A DNA stretch of 64,000 bases. Source: Verrucomicrobium sp. GAS474. Its GTDB lineage: Bacteria; Verrucomicrobiota; Verrucomicrobiia; Methylacidiphilales; GAS474. Where the stretch lies: positions 248,001-312,000 of the forward strand of contig NZ_LT629781.1 in assembly GCF_900105685.1 (NCBI RefSeq), in the 5' to 3' direction. A program made the position numbers and the translations under genes. This document shows positions 8,488-16,220 of the stretch, piece after piece. Numbering within the stretch: the first letter of the stretch is position 1; each line of letters begins with the position of its first letter. Below the pieces are notes generated by a model, which was given only the letters and a program-made list of their open reading frames with translations, had not been told where the DNA came from and did not search any database.

Positions 8488-9432
8488 GTGCCCCACCGCT
8501 CCCGACAGGACGTCCACCCCGCCGACGCGACCGGCCCCCTTCCGACCGAGAAGGAGGCCATCCACGCCCTGCGCCGTCCCCGCCCGGGCCGGGGGAAGAA
8601 CTTCATCACCGAGGTCCTCCTCCCCTCCCTCTTCTCCCGGAAGCAAGGGACGAAGAACAAGCCGATCTTCCCGAAGCTGGAGAAAGGCCAGGTCTGCATC
8701 ACCTGGATCGGCCACGCCTCCTTCCTCATCCAGACCCCGGAACACAACATCCTCGTCGACCCGAACTGGGCGAACTGGATGCTCGTCATCCGCCGCCTGA
8801 AGCATGCCGGGTTCGAGATCGACGACCTCCCCGACATCGACCTCGTCCTCATCACCCACGCCCACTTCGACCACCTGAACCGCCGCTCCCTCCGCAAGAT
8901 CGCCGCGCGGCAGCCGATCGTCGTCCCCTCGGGCGTCTCGAACCTCGTCCACGACCTCGGCTTCGAGAAGGTCCACGAGATGAACTGGTGGGACACCTGG
9001 ACCTTCCGCGGCCTCTCGATCACCTTCACCCCCGCGAAGCACTGGGGCGCCCGCGTCCTCCACGACAGCCACCGCGGCTACGGCGGCTACGTCATCCGCT
9101 ACGGGGAACGCTCCGTCTTCCACTGCGGGGACACCGCCTACTTCGACGAGTTCAAGCAGATCGGCGCCCGCCTCAAGCCCGAGATCGTCCTCATGCCGAT
9201 CGGGGCCTACGAGAACCCCTCCCAGCGCGACGTCCACATCGGGCCGGAGCAGGCCGTCTGCGCCTTCCGCGAGCTCCAGGGCCAGACGATGATCCCGATG
9301 CACTTCGGCACCTACCGCCTCAGCTTCGAGCCCCTCCACGAGCCCGCCCAGCGCCTCCTCACCGCCGCCGCCCGCGAAGGGGTCAGCCAGCGGATCAAAT
9401 TCCTCGTCGAAGGGATGCCCCAGACGTTCTGA
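8488..9432 (+). CDS. Metallo-beta-lactamase-fold hydrolase (UlaG/NAPE-PLD-like)
   Basis: A 314-residue protein with the metal-binding motif THAHFDHLN near residue 131. A later Asp sits in the strand VFHCGDTAYFDEF near 212 and a final His in MIPMHFGTY near 272, the ligand set of a dinuclear metallo-beta-lactamase-fold enzyme. The pattern WIGHASFLIQTPEHNILVDP resembles UlaG and N-acyl-phosphatidylethanolamine phospholipase D relatives, which cleave phosphodiester or lactone substrates. The substrate is not evident. The start is GTG at 8488, 23 nt after lysM. The gene lies 36 nt upstream of the folate cyclo-ligase and may be co-transcribed with it. Confidence 0.8.
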   Translation: MPHRSRQDVHPADATGPLPTEKEAIHALRRPRPGRGKNFITEVLLPSLFSRKQGTKNKPIFPKLEKGQVCITWIGHASFLIQTPEHNILVDPNWANWMLVIRRLKHAGFEIDDLPDIDLVLITHAHFDHLNRRSLRKIAARQPIVVPSGVSNLVHDLGFEKVHEMNWWDTWTFRGLSITFTPAKHWGARVLHDSHRGYGGYVIRYGERSVFHCGDTAYFDEFKQIGARLKPEIVLMPIGAYENPSQRDVHIGPEQAVCAFRELQGQTMIPMHFGTYRLSFEPLHEPAQRLLTAAAREGVSQRIKFLVEGMPQTF

Positions 9433-9468
9433 CCGGGCCTCCCTGCCGCGCCCGCCGTCCCCCGCTCC

Positions 9469-10089
9469 ATGCCCCAATCGCTTCCCGAGCAAAAAGAGTG
9501 GCAGCGCCTCCGGGGCCGCAGCGCCCTCACCGCCTTCGACCGGGACCGCCGCGCCCCCGCCTCCGAGGCGATCCGGGAGCGCCTCGCCTCGATCCCCGGC
9601 TGGCAGGAGGCCCGCCGCGTCGCCGTCTACGCCCCCTTCCCCACGGAGCCCAACCCCGGCTGGCCCACCCCCCTGCCGACCGCCGACGGCGGCCACGCCC
9701 CCCGGGAGGTCTTCTTCCCCCGCACCGTCTTCTCCCCCCCCGCCATCACCCTCCACCGCGTCGCGGGGCCCGAGGAGCTGATCGCCTGCCCGCCGAAGCG
9801 GAACATCATCATGCTGGAGCCCTCGCCCGACGCGCCCGAGGCCGACTACGACGCCATCGACGCCATCCTCGTCCCCGGCCTCGCCTTCGACCGGGACGGC
9901 TACCGCCTCGGCCGGGGCGGGGGCTTCTACGACCGCCTCCTCGCCAGCCTCCCCGGGCGGACCCTCCGCATCGGCCTCTTTTTCGCCGTACAGGAGCTTG
10001 CCCAAATCGTCCGTGAACCTCATGATCGCCAGCTCAACTGGATCATCACGGAAAACGAGCACTTCATCCCCCACCCCTCACAATCATGA
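9469..10089 (+). CDS. fau: 5-formyltetrahydrofolate cyclo-ligase
   Basis: A 206-residue cytosolic enzyme that converts 5-formyl-THF to 5,10-methenyl-THF using ATP, returning stored formyl-folate to the one-carbon pool. The family signature near the C-terminus is clear: VPGLAFDRDGYRLGRGGGFY followed by DR, including the ATP-binding Gly-rich RLGRGGGFYDR. The N-terminal RGRSALTAFDRDRR region corresponds to the basic phosphate-binding segment. Its stop overlaps the pfkA start in an ATGA junction, so the two are translationally coupled. One-carbon metabolism also appears at 13.2 kb (folA) and 28.2 kb (metH). Confidence 0.9.
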   Translation: MPQSLPEQKEWQRLRGRSALTAFDRDRRAPASEAIRERLASIPGWQEARRVAVYAPFPTEPNPGWPTPLPTADGGHAPREVFFPRTVFSPPAITLHRVAGPEELIACPPKRNIIMLEPSPDAPEADYDAIDAILVPGLAFDRDGYRLGRGGGFYDRLLASLPGRTLRIGLFFAVQELAQIVREPHDRQLNWIITENEHFIPHPSQS

Positions 10090-11078
10090 TCAAACGCCTT
10101 GCCGTCCTCACCTCCGGCGGAGACTCGCCCGGAATGAACCCCGCCATCCGCTCCGTCACCCGTTCCGCCCTGAGCTTCGGGGTTGAGGTCGTCGGCGTTT
10201 ACAACGGTTACCAGGGCCTGATCGACGAGGAATTCACCCCCCTCGACAGCCTCATCGTCAGCGGCAAGAACCGCTACAGCGGCACCTTCCTCCAGACCAG
10301 CCGCTGCCCCGAGTTCACCACCGAGGAAGGCCAGAAGAAGGGCATCGCCAACCTCCGCAAGCACGGCATCGAGGGCCTCATCGTCATCGGCGGCGACGGC
10401 TCCCTCACCGGCGCCCGCGCCATCCACCGCCACGGCTACCCCGTCGTCGGCATGCCCGGGACGATCGACAACGACATCTACGGGACCGAGATGGGGATCG
10501 GCGTCGACACCGCCCTCAACACGATCATCACCCTCGTCGACATGATCAAGGCGACCGCCGCCTCCCACCGCCGCTGCTTCGTCGTCGAGGTCATGGGCCG
10601 CTCCAGCGGCTACCTCGCCCTGATGACCTCGATCTCGACCGGCTCCCAGGTCGCCGTGATCCCCGAATACCGGGTGAACATGGACCGCATCGTCGAGAAC
10701 CTCCACCACCGCACGCGGAACAAGCACAACAACAGCGTCATCATCGTCGCCGAGGGCGTCTGCTCCGGCGGCGAGTTCATGGAGCGCCTCCGCGGCGCGG
10801 GCAAGATCGAGCAGGAAGTCCGCCTCACCGTCCTCGGCCACGTCCAGCGCGGCGGCATCCCCACCCACTTCGACCGCCTCCTCGGCGCCCGCATGGGCGA
10901 GATGGCCGTCCAGGCCCTCGTCCACGGCGAGACCGGCGTCATGGTCGGCCAGGTCGCCGGAAAGATGCAGCTTCGGAATCTTGAGGAAATCCTCGGACGG
11001 AAGAAGGAACTGCCTGCCGACGCGATCCGCGTAGCTAGGAATCTGGGGATTGAGTTCGGCGATCCGGTGGAGATGTAG
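10086..11078 (+). CDS. pfkA: 6-phosphofructokinase, ATP-type
   Basis: A 330-residue glycolytic enzyme phosphorylating fructose 6-phosphate. It shows the N-terminal TSGGDSPGMN loop, the nucleotide site IGGDGSLTGA and the catalytic PGTIDND motif. Gly in GGDGS and Gly in PGTIDND (rather than Asp and Lys) are the residues of ATP-using enzymes, as opposed to pyrophosphate-using ones. The MGRSSGYLA and RGGIPTHFDR segments form the substrate and effector sites. The start overlaps the preceding gene by 4 nt. Length is normal for the short bacterial form. Allosteric behaviour cannot be read from sequence. Confidence 0.93.
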   Translation: MIKRLAVLTSGGDSPGMNPAIRSVTRSALSFGVEVVGVYNGYQGLIDEEFTPLDSLIVSGKNRYSGTFLQTSRCPEFTTEEGQKKGIANLRKHGIEGLIVIGGDGSLTGARAIHRHGYPVVGMPGTIDNDIYGTEMGIGVDTALNTIITLVDMIKATAASHRRCFVVEVMGRSSGYLALMTSISTGSQVAVIPEYRVNMDRIVENLHHRTRNKHNNSVIIVAEGVCSGGEFMERLRGAGKIEQEVRLTVLGHVQRGGIPTHFDRLLGARMGEMAVQALVHGETGVMVGQVAGKMQLRNLEEILGRKKELPADAIRVARNLGIEFGDPVEM

Positions 11079-11097
11079 GGTTCGCGAAGGGGCCGTG

Positions 11098-11305
11098 AGT
11101 CCCCTTCGGGGCAGGGTAGAATCGCTGCGCTTGCCTGTACAGCTGGAGGCGACCCTCTTTAACGCCAAGGAGTGGGCTGTCGCCCCTCCTTGAACCTCTC
11201 CCGTAAGAGGCGGTAGGGGGAACTATTACTTCCATCTAAAGGCAATGCTCCTTCGGAGAGTTGTACTCGGCTGATACTAACCCGCTTGGGAGGAATCACC
11301 CGTCC
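11098..11305 (-). repeat. Structured intergenic repeat, copy 1 (inverted member of a head-to-head pair)
   Basis: Read on the minus strand, this begins GGACGGGTGATTCCTCCCAA, passes through a middle domain with GGGTTAG, and ends with the conserved block AGGTTCAAGGAGGGGCGACA, CTCCTTGGCGTTAAAG, GGGTCGCCTCCAGCTGTACA, then GCCCCGAAGGGG. The same blocks occur in four other copies in the window. The hairpin arms differ slightly from the other copies (GGGGCGACAGCCC). It lies between the convergent pfkA and ppiD-like genes with its 5' end facing copy 2. No open reading frame is conserved, and the pattern suggests folded RNA or DNA. Function unknown. Confidence 0.7.
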
Positions 11306-11316
11306 GAGGGCTGGCG

Positions 11317-11568
11317 GAACCGAAGCGGCTATTCTCCCAATAGGAGTCTGGGCGTCTTGGTACCGTCTCCCCCCGCAATCCGTACCCTCGGACGCTCCCG
11401 GAACCAGCGGATTTTAATCCAGTTAGGAGACAAGGCGCAGGGGGAAGCGCGTCCGCCTAGCTAAGGCCCTCAGACAGGAGGTTCCAGGAGGGGCAAAGCC
11501 CCTCTTGGGCTATAAAGCGGATTACATCCACCTGTACAGGGTCGACCCCGCATGCCCCGAAGGGCCGC
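11317..11568 (+). repeat. Structured intergenic repeat, copy 2
   Basis: About 250 bp, closely similar to copy 4 at 27.9 kb along its whole length. Shared blocks include TCCCAATAGGAG, CGTACCCTCGG, GATTTTAATCCAGTT, GGAGACAAGGCGC, GCGCGTCCGCCTAGCTAAGG, the hairpin AGGAGGGGC-AAA-GCCCCTCTT (11486-11506), GGGCTATAAAGCGG, CTGTACAGGGTCGACCCCG and CCCCGAAGGGCCGC at the 3' end. It ends 5 nt before the stop codon of the convergent ppiD-like gene. The 494-nt gap between pfkA and that gene is filled almost entirely by copies 1 and 2. Confidence 0.75.
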
Positions 11569-11572
11569 ACCC

Positions 11573-13111
11573 CTACCGCTGTTCCTTCAGAAACCCAGGA
11601 AGCCGGTAAGAGGGCGACTTGTAAAGCGCCTCGACCCAATCGGCAAAGATATTCTCCTTCCGCCGCTCCAACTGCTGCGCCACGACCGAAGGACGCAGCG
11701 TCGCCGCCTTCTTCCCATCGGCCGGATCGCGCGCGACGAGGCCGACGATGATCCCGCCGTCGGCGGTCGGGAAGAACTGGCTGATCTCGCCCGGCTGGAG
11801 GGAGAACGAGACGGGGACGAGGGTCTGCGCCTCGGGAACCGTGACCGCGCCGGTCTGGACATCCTCGGGGATGAAGGCGGGGATCGTCTCCAGGCTCGCC
11901 TTCTGTTCCTTCGCCGCGTCGGCGAGCGACTTGCCCGAGAGGAGGGAAGTCTTCAGCGCGACGTCGAGGGCCTGGCCCCGCTCCATGACAAGCTTCCGGG
12001 CGCTCTGTTCCGTGAGGGCCTTCACGATGAGGGGGCGGACCTGGTCGAGGGGCAGGAGGGCTCCGGAATCGGCCTTCAGGAGCTGGAGGACGTAGTAACC
12101 CTTCTCGGTCTCGACGGGATCGCTGACGGGGACGTCGCTCGTGATGCCGAAGGCGGCCCGGTTCAGGTTCGGGCTCGGGGGAAGTCCGGCGGGGGTCTCG
12201 GTGCGGGCGAAGAGGGGCGTCGTCCCGACCGAGTTGATCTTTTGGGCGGCGGCGGCGTTCTCGAGGGCGTGGACGTCGGTCTTGTCCTTGTCGGTGGCGG
12301 AGAGGGCGGCCTCGGCGAGGCTCTGGGCCGTCTCGCCGGTCTTCCGCCTGGAGGCGGCTTTCTCCTTCTCGGCCAGCTTCTCGACCCCGGCGTCGAAGGG
12401 AACGAAGGCCCAGGCGATCGAACGCTTCGCGGGAGTCCGCCAGGCCGGATTGGCCTGGTAGAGCTTGTAGGCGTCCTCGACCTCGGAGGGGGTCGGGGCG
12501 GCGGCCTGCGCGAGGAAGTCGGCCTGCTTCAGGCGGATGACCTGGAGGTGGGCGGAACCGAGGCGGATGCCGATGACGCGGTCGACCTCGGAGGGGGTCA
12601 CCGAGGCGGAGGCGACGATCGACTGGGTCAGCTTGTTGATGAGGAGATCGTTCCGGACGCTTTCCTCGAAGCGGTCGGCGGTGACGCCGCGGGAGGAGAG
12701 GTAGTTTTTGACGAAGAGCTGGTAGCTGGCCGGATCGTAGTGGTCGTCCTTGCGGAGGAAGGGGAAGGCGCGGATGGCGTCGGTGACCTCGGCGTCGGAG
12801 ACGGAGAGGCCGGCGCGGGTCGCCTCGGTCGAGAGGACCATCCGCTGCCAGGCGAGGCGGTCGACCTCGTTCGAGGAATTCGCGCCGGGAGGGAGGGTGC
12901 CGCCCTGGGTGAGGGTGAGCCAGAGAAGGGTGTCCTGCTGGGCGAGGCGGAAGTCGTCGCGGGTGACGGTGCGGCCCCCGATCCGGCCGAGGTCTTCGCG
13001 GGTGAGGCCCTCGATCGTCGGCAGGTTGAAATAGACGATGAACGAAAGGCTGATGATGCCGAGGAGGATGGCCATCAGGATCGTCGACTGGCTGCGGATC
13101 AGTTTGAGCAT
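11573..13111 (-). CDS. PpiD/SurA-like membrane-anchored peptidyl-prolyl isomerase or chaperone
   Basis: A 512-residue protein. The N-terminus is a short basic stretch plus one membrane helix (MLKLIRSQSTILMAILLGII), anchoring a long periplasmic region as in PpiD. A SurA_N-like helical domain follows (about 35-230, DDFRLAQQD...FVKNYLSSRGV). A degenerate parvulin-like region lies near 300-400 (VETEKGYYVLQLLKADSG), and a final helical segment ends GFLKEQR. Such proteins assist folding of exported outer-membrane proteins, plausible here given the TpsA/TpsB pair. Start at ATG 13111: further upstream in-frame sequence lies inside folA. Parvulin catalytic residues are not obvious, so chaperone activity is more likely than isomerase. 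Confidence 0.75.
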   Translation of the reverse strand: MLKLIRSQSTILMAILLGIISLSFIVYFNLPTIEGLTREDLGRIGGRTVTRDDFRLAQQDTLLWLTLTQGGTLPPGANSSNEVDRLAWQRMVLSTEATRAGLSVSDAEVTDAIRAFPFLRKDDHYDPASYQLFVKNYLSSRGVTADRFEESVRNDLLINKLTQSIVASASVTPSEVDRVIGIRLGSAHLQVIRLKQADFLAQAAAPTPSEVEDAYKLYQANPAWRTPAKRSIAWAFVPFDAGVEKLAEKEKAASRRKTGETAQSLAEAALSATDKDKTDVHALENAAAAQKINSVGTTPLFARTETPAGLPPSPNLNRAAFGITSDVPVSDPVETEKGYYVLQLLKADSGALLPLDQVRPLIVKALTEQSARKLVMERGQALDVALKTSLLSGKSLADAAKEQKASLETIPAFIPEDVQTGAVTVPEAQTLVPVSFSLQPGEISQFFPTADGGIIVGLVARDPADGKKAATLRPSVVAQQLERRKENIFADWVEALYKSPSYRLPGFLKEQR

Positions 13112-13200
13112 AAAAATGGGAGGGTGGGACAAAATCGCAGATGTAGCGCAGGGCTCAAGCCTGAAATGAAGGGGTTGCGACCCCGAATCGGTCCTTTCCC

Positions 13201-13683
13201 CTACCGCCGCACCCACCGCCACACCGTGAAGAGCGGGTGCTCCACCATCGCCTCCTGCCGGGTGAAGAGGCTTTCGTATTCGGGGAAGAAGGTGTCGCCC
13301 TCGACGGTCTGCTTCACGGTGGTGAGCCAGAGCTCGTCGCTCAGGGGGATGCCCTGCCGGTAGACCTCCGCGCCGCCCGCGATGAAGACCTCCCCCTCGT
13401 ACCGCATCGGATCGACCTGGTCGAGGGAGGGGAGGACGGTGACGCCGGGGATCTCCCGCGCCTGCCGGGAGAGGACGATCATCCGGCGGCCCGGGAGGGG
13501 GCGGCCGATCGATTCGTAGGTCTTCCGCCCCATGACGAGGGTGTGGCCCATCGTCGCCTTCTTGAACCAGGCGAATTCGTCGGCGATCCGCCACGGGATC
13601 CCGCCCGCGGCCCCGATCACGCCGTTCTCGGAAATCGCGGCGATGGTCTTGAAGGGCTTCGCGAGCTGGCGGGTCTGGCTCAT
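13201..13683 (-). CDS. folA: Dihydrofolate reductase
   Basis: A 160-residue cytosolic enzyme reducing dihydrofolate to tetrahydrofolate with NADPH. Visible hallmarks: AAISENGVIGAAGGIPWRI (Met20-loop region with the conserved Trp), the acidic residue in ADEFAWFKK, MGRKTYESIGRPLPGR (NADPH binding) and VFIAGGAEVYRQG (Gly-Gly pair). The C-terminal strand hairpin is present. The start is 4 nt after the stop of the upstream aminotransferase gene, so these two are co-transcribed. No thyA is seen nearby, although folA often accompanies it. Confidence 0.92.
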   Translation of the reverse strand: MSQTRQLAKPFKTIAAISENGVIGAAGGIPWRIADEFAWFKKATMGHTLVMGRKTYESIGRPLPGRRMIVLSRQAREIPGVTVLPSLDQVDPMRYEGEVFIAGGAEVYRQGIPLSDELWLTTVKQTVEGDTFFPEYESLFTRQEAMVEHPLFTVWRWVRR

Positions 13684-13687
13684 CCGC

Positions 13688-14902
13688 CTACCCCTTCTTC
13701 AACCGGCCGACGAAGTTCCCGATCCGCTCGGCGGCGATCTCGATCTGCTCCATCCCGGTGGCGTAGCTGCAGCGGATATGGCCGCTGCCCGACTGGCCGA
13801 AGGCGGTGCCCGGGACGACGGCGACCTTCTCCTCCTGGAGGAGGCGGACGGCGAACTCGTGCGCGGTGAGGCCGGTCCCCTCGATGCTGGGGAAGAGGTA
13901 GAAGGCCCCCTCGGGGAGGCGGCACGGGAGGCCCGCCTCGTTGAGGCGGTTCACGAGGAAATTGCGCCGGGCGCAATACTGGTCCCGCATCGCAATCATG
14001 TCGTCGTGGCCGTGGCGGAGCGCCTCGAGCGCCGCCTCCTGGCTGGTGATCGGGGCGCAGAGGATGCCGTATTGGTGGATCTTCATCATCGCCTCGGTCA
14101 GCTCCTTCGGGGCGCAGGCGTAGCCGATGCGGAATCCGGTCATCGCGAAGGCCTTCGAGAAGCCGTGGAAGAAGATCGTCCGCTCGCGCATCCCGGGGAG
14201 GGAGGCGATGGAGACGTGCTCCCGCTCGTCGTAGGAGAGCTCGGAATAGATCTCGTCGGTGAGGACGAGGAGGTCGTGCTCCCGGCAGAGGGCGGCGATC
14301 GGCTCGAGGTCGGCGCGGCTCATCGCGGCACCGGTCGGGTTGCACGGGAAGTTCATCATCAGGACCTTCGTCCGGGGGGTGATCTTCGCCGCGATGTCCT
14401 GGGCGCGGAGGCGGAAGCCGTCCTCGGCCTTCGTCGCGATGGCGACGGGCTTCCCGTAGGCCAGCGCGATGGAGGGGGAGTAGGAGACGTAGCAGGGCTC
14501 GTGGTAGATCACCTCGTCGCCCGGGTTCAGGACGGCGCGGAGGGCGATGTCGATCGCCTCGGAGACGCCGATGGTGACCATGACCTCGCTGAGGCCGTCA
14601 TACTCGATCCGGTAATTCTTCCGGACGTAGGAGGCGATCTCCTTCCGGAGCTTCGGGAGGCCGAGGTTCGAGGTGTAGCCGGTCTTCCCCCGCTCGAGGG
14701 AATAGATGGCGGCCTCGCGGATGCGCCAGGGGGTGACGAAGTCGGGCTCGCCGATGCCGAGGGAGATGACGTCGCCCATCGACTGGACGATCTCGAAGAA
14801 GTCGCGGATGCCCGAGCGCGGGATGGCGTGGACGTGGTCGGCGATGAAGTCGCGGGGCGGCTTCGGTGAATCGGGGGAGAACGGGATGACCTTGGAGGAC
14901 AT
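13688..14902 (-). CDS. PLP-dependent aminotransferase, class I/II
   Basis: A 404-residue fold-type I enzyme. The lysine that forms the Schiff base with pyridoxal phosphate lies in HGFSKAFAMTGFRIGYA. Other cofactor-contact motifs are MNFPCNPTGAAMS and LTDEIYSEL (the Asp/Tyr pair). The N-terminal LGIGEPDFVTP loop binds substrate carboxylate. The closest groups are aspartate, aromatic or alanine aminotransferase-like enzymes; specificity is not evident. The start MSSKVIPFSPDSP at 14902 gives a normal length. It lies 56 nt downstream of an Lrp/AsnC regulator, a common pairing in which the regulator senses an amino acid related to the reaction. Confidence 0.88.
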   Translation of the reverse strand: MSSKVIPFSPDSPKPPRDFIADHVHAIPRSGIRDFFEIVQSMGDVISLGIGEPDFVTPWRIREAAIYSLERGKTGYTSNLGLPKLRKEIASYVRKNYRIEYDGLSEVMVTIGVSEAIDIALRAVLNPGDEVIYHEPCYVSYSPSIALAYGKPVAIATKAEDGFRLRAQDIAAKITPRTKVLMMNFPCNPTGAAMSRADLEPIAALCREHDLLVLTDEIYSELSYDEREHVSIASLPGMRERTIFFHGFSKAFAMTGFRIGYACAPKELTEAMMKIHQYGILCAPITSQEAALEALRHGHDDMIAMRDQYCARRNFLVNRLNEAGLPCRLPEGAFYLFPSIEGTGLTAHEFAVRLLQEEKVAVVPGTAFGQSGSGHIRCSYATGMEQIEIAAERIGNFVGRLKKG

Positions 14903-14958
14903 GGGAAAAGGGGACGGCGGTGCCGTCCGGTGAAATTCGGGGGCCGGGCGGGACGGGG

Positions 14959-15438
14959 TCAGGGAGTGATGGAGAGACGCTCCTGCGTCCCTTCGTTCAC
15001 AAGGAGGACGCCCTGCTCCTTGTACGGCTTCAGCATGAAGTGGGTGGCGGTCGATAGGACGCCCGCGACGGTGGCGAGCTTCTCCGAGACGAACATGGCG
15101 ACCTCCTTCATCGTCCGGCCGTGGATGATGACGAGGAGGTCGTACCCGCCGCTCATGAGGCAGCACGAGGTGACCTCGGGATAGCGGGCGATGCGGTTGG
15201 CGATGCGGTCGAACCCGCCGTCGCGCTCCGGGGTGATCTTCACCTCGATGGCGGCCTGCACGGCCTCCCCGTCGACCTTGTCGTGGTCGACCAGGACGGT
15301 GTAGCCGAGGATGATCCGTTTTTCCTCCAGCTCCCGGAGCTGCGAGGAAACCTCTTCGGGGGTGAGGTTCAGCTGTTTGGCCAGGGTCTCGGGCGTGGCC
15401 CGGGCGTTGGCTTCCAGCAATTTCAAGAGCGCGTGCAT
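14959..15438 (-). CDS. Lrp/AsnC-family transcriptional regulator
   Basis: A 159-residue protein with an N-terminal winged helix-turn-helix (about 1-50: LLEANARATPETLAKQLNLT then PEEVSSQLRELEEKRIILGY) and a C-terminal RAM ligand-binding domain (about 65-140: VKITPERDGGFDRIANRIAR, GGYDLLVIIHGRTMKEVAMF). The family forms octameric or dimeric discs and responds to amino acids. It is the first gene of a minus-strand run with the aminotransferase and folA, suggesting that it regulates that operon and probably itself. The ligand is unknown. Confidence 0.88.
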   Translation of the reverse strand: MHALLKLLEANARATPETLAKQLNLTPEEVSSQLRELEEKRIILGYTVLVDHDKVDGEAVQAAIEVKITPERDGGFDRIANRIARYPEVTSCCLMSGGYDLLVIIHGRTMKEVAMFVSEKLATVAGVLSTATHFMLKPYKEQGVLLVNEGTQERLSITP

Positions 15439-15488
15439 CGGTCCACCCTACTCAAAAGCCGGGAAATAGCAACCCGGGCCGAACCGTC

Positions 15489-16199
15489 CTACTCGACAGG
15501 GGCGGCCAAATCGGACCTGCACAGGGCCTCCCTCCCCTTCAGCCGGTCATAAAAGACGACCGCCGTGACGCAGCTGATGGGCAGCGTCAAAATCAGGCCG
15601 ATATCGCCGAGGAGGCTCCCCAGGGCGAGGAAGGCCGCCAGGAGGCAGAGGGAGAACAAGACCTGCCAACGCGCGCCCCGGGTCAGTTCCCCGCTCCGGC
15701 GGAGCGCCGCGACGGGGCCGATCCCCTCGTCGATCATCACCATCGGATAGAAGATCCAGAGGGGGGCCAGGAGGAGGCCGGGGACGGCGGCGGGCAGGGC
15801 GAGGAGCCAATCGAGGGGCTTGCGGAACAGAAGCGCCATGTCCCCCCAGGCGGGACGCTCCCCCCGCGCCAGATGGAGGAGCCCGGCGAAACAACCGATC
15901 CAGAGCGGGAGCGAGACGGCCATCGGCACCAGCTCCGACCATCCGCCCCACGCCGAGGCCGTCGCCGCGATCGCCGTCAGGGCGGCGATGTTTTCCATCG
16001 TCCGATCGGGATCGAGGAGGTTGCCGAAATCGAACGCGCCGAAGGCCGCCCCCACCCGGTAGAGGACGTAGAACGATTCCGGCAGCAGGGCGAGGAAGAG
16101 GAGCCAGCCGACCCGCCAAAAATGACGCCGCATCAGCGCCCGGGCGGCGCGGAAGACTTCCCGCTTGAAGCCGGGGGGGAGAGGGAGGAGAGCGGCCAT
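15489..16199 (-). CDS. Multi-pass inner-membrane protein of unknown function
   Basis: A 236-residue protein with about five hydrophobic segments, for example WRVGWLLFLALLPESFYVLY (about 29-48), LVPMAVSLPLWIGCFAGLLH (about 90-110), PAAVPGLLLAPLWIFYPMVM and LFSLCLLAAFLALGSLLGDIG. The positive cluster at the N-terminus and the phrase MVMIDEGIGPVAALRRSGEL resemble the DUF975/glycerophosphodiesterase-type membrane domain families, in which such a motif precedes the last helices. I do not recognise a function. It follows the diadenylate cyclase-YbbR gene by 21 nt and is likely in the same transcript. Confidence 0.6.
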   Translation of the reverse strand: MAALLPLPPGFKREVFRAARALMRRHFWRVGWLLFLALLPESFYVLYRVGAAFGAFDFGNLLDPDRTMENIAALTAIAATASAWGGWSELVPMAVSLPLWIGCFAGLLHLARGERPAWGDMALLFRKPLDWLLALPAAVPGLLLAPLWIFYPMVMIDEGIGPVAALRRSGELTRGARWQVLFSLCLLAAFLALGSLLGDIGLILTLPISCVTAVVFYDRLKGREALCRSDLAAPVE

Positions 16200-16220
16200 G
16201 GCGTCCTGGGGGAGAACGCC

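Noticed and set aside
11079-11572. Integron attC sites or CRISPR repeats as explanation of the intergenic repeats
   Set aside because: No GTTRRRY/RYYYAAC pairs, no short direct repeats with equal spacers and no integrase or cas gene; copies are dispersed and about 205-250 bp long.
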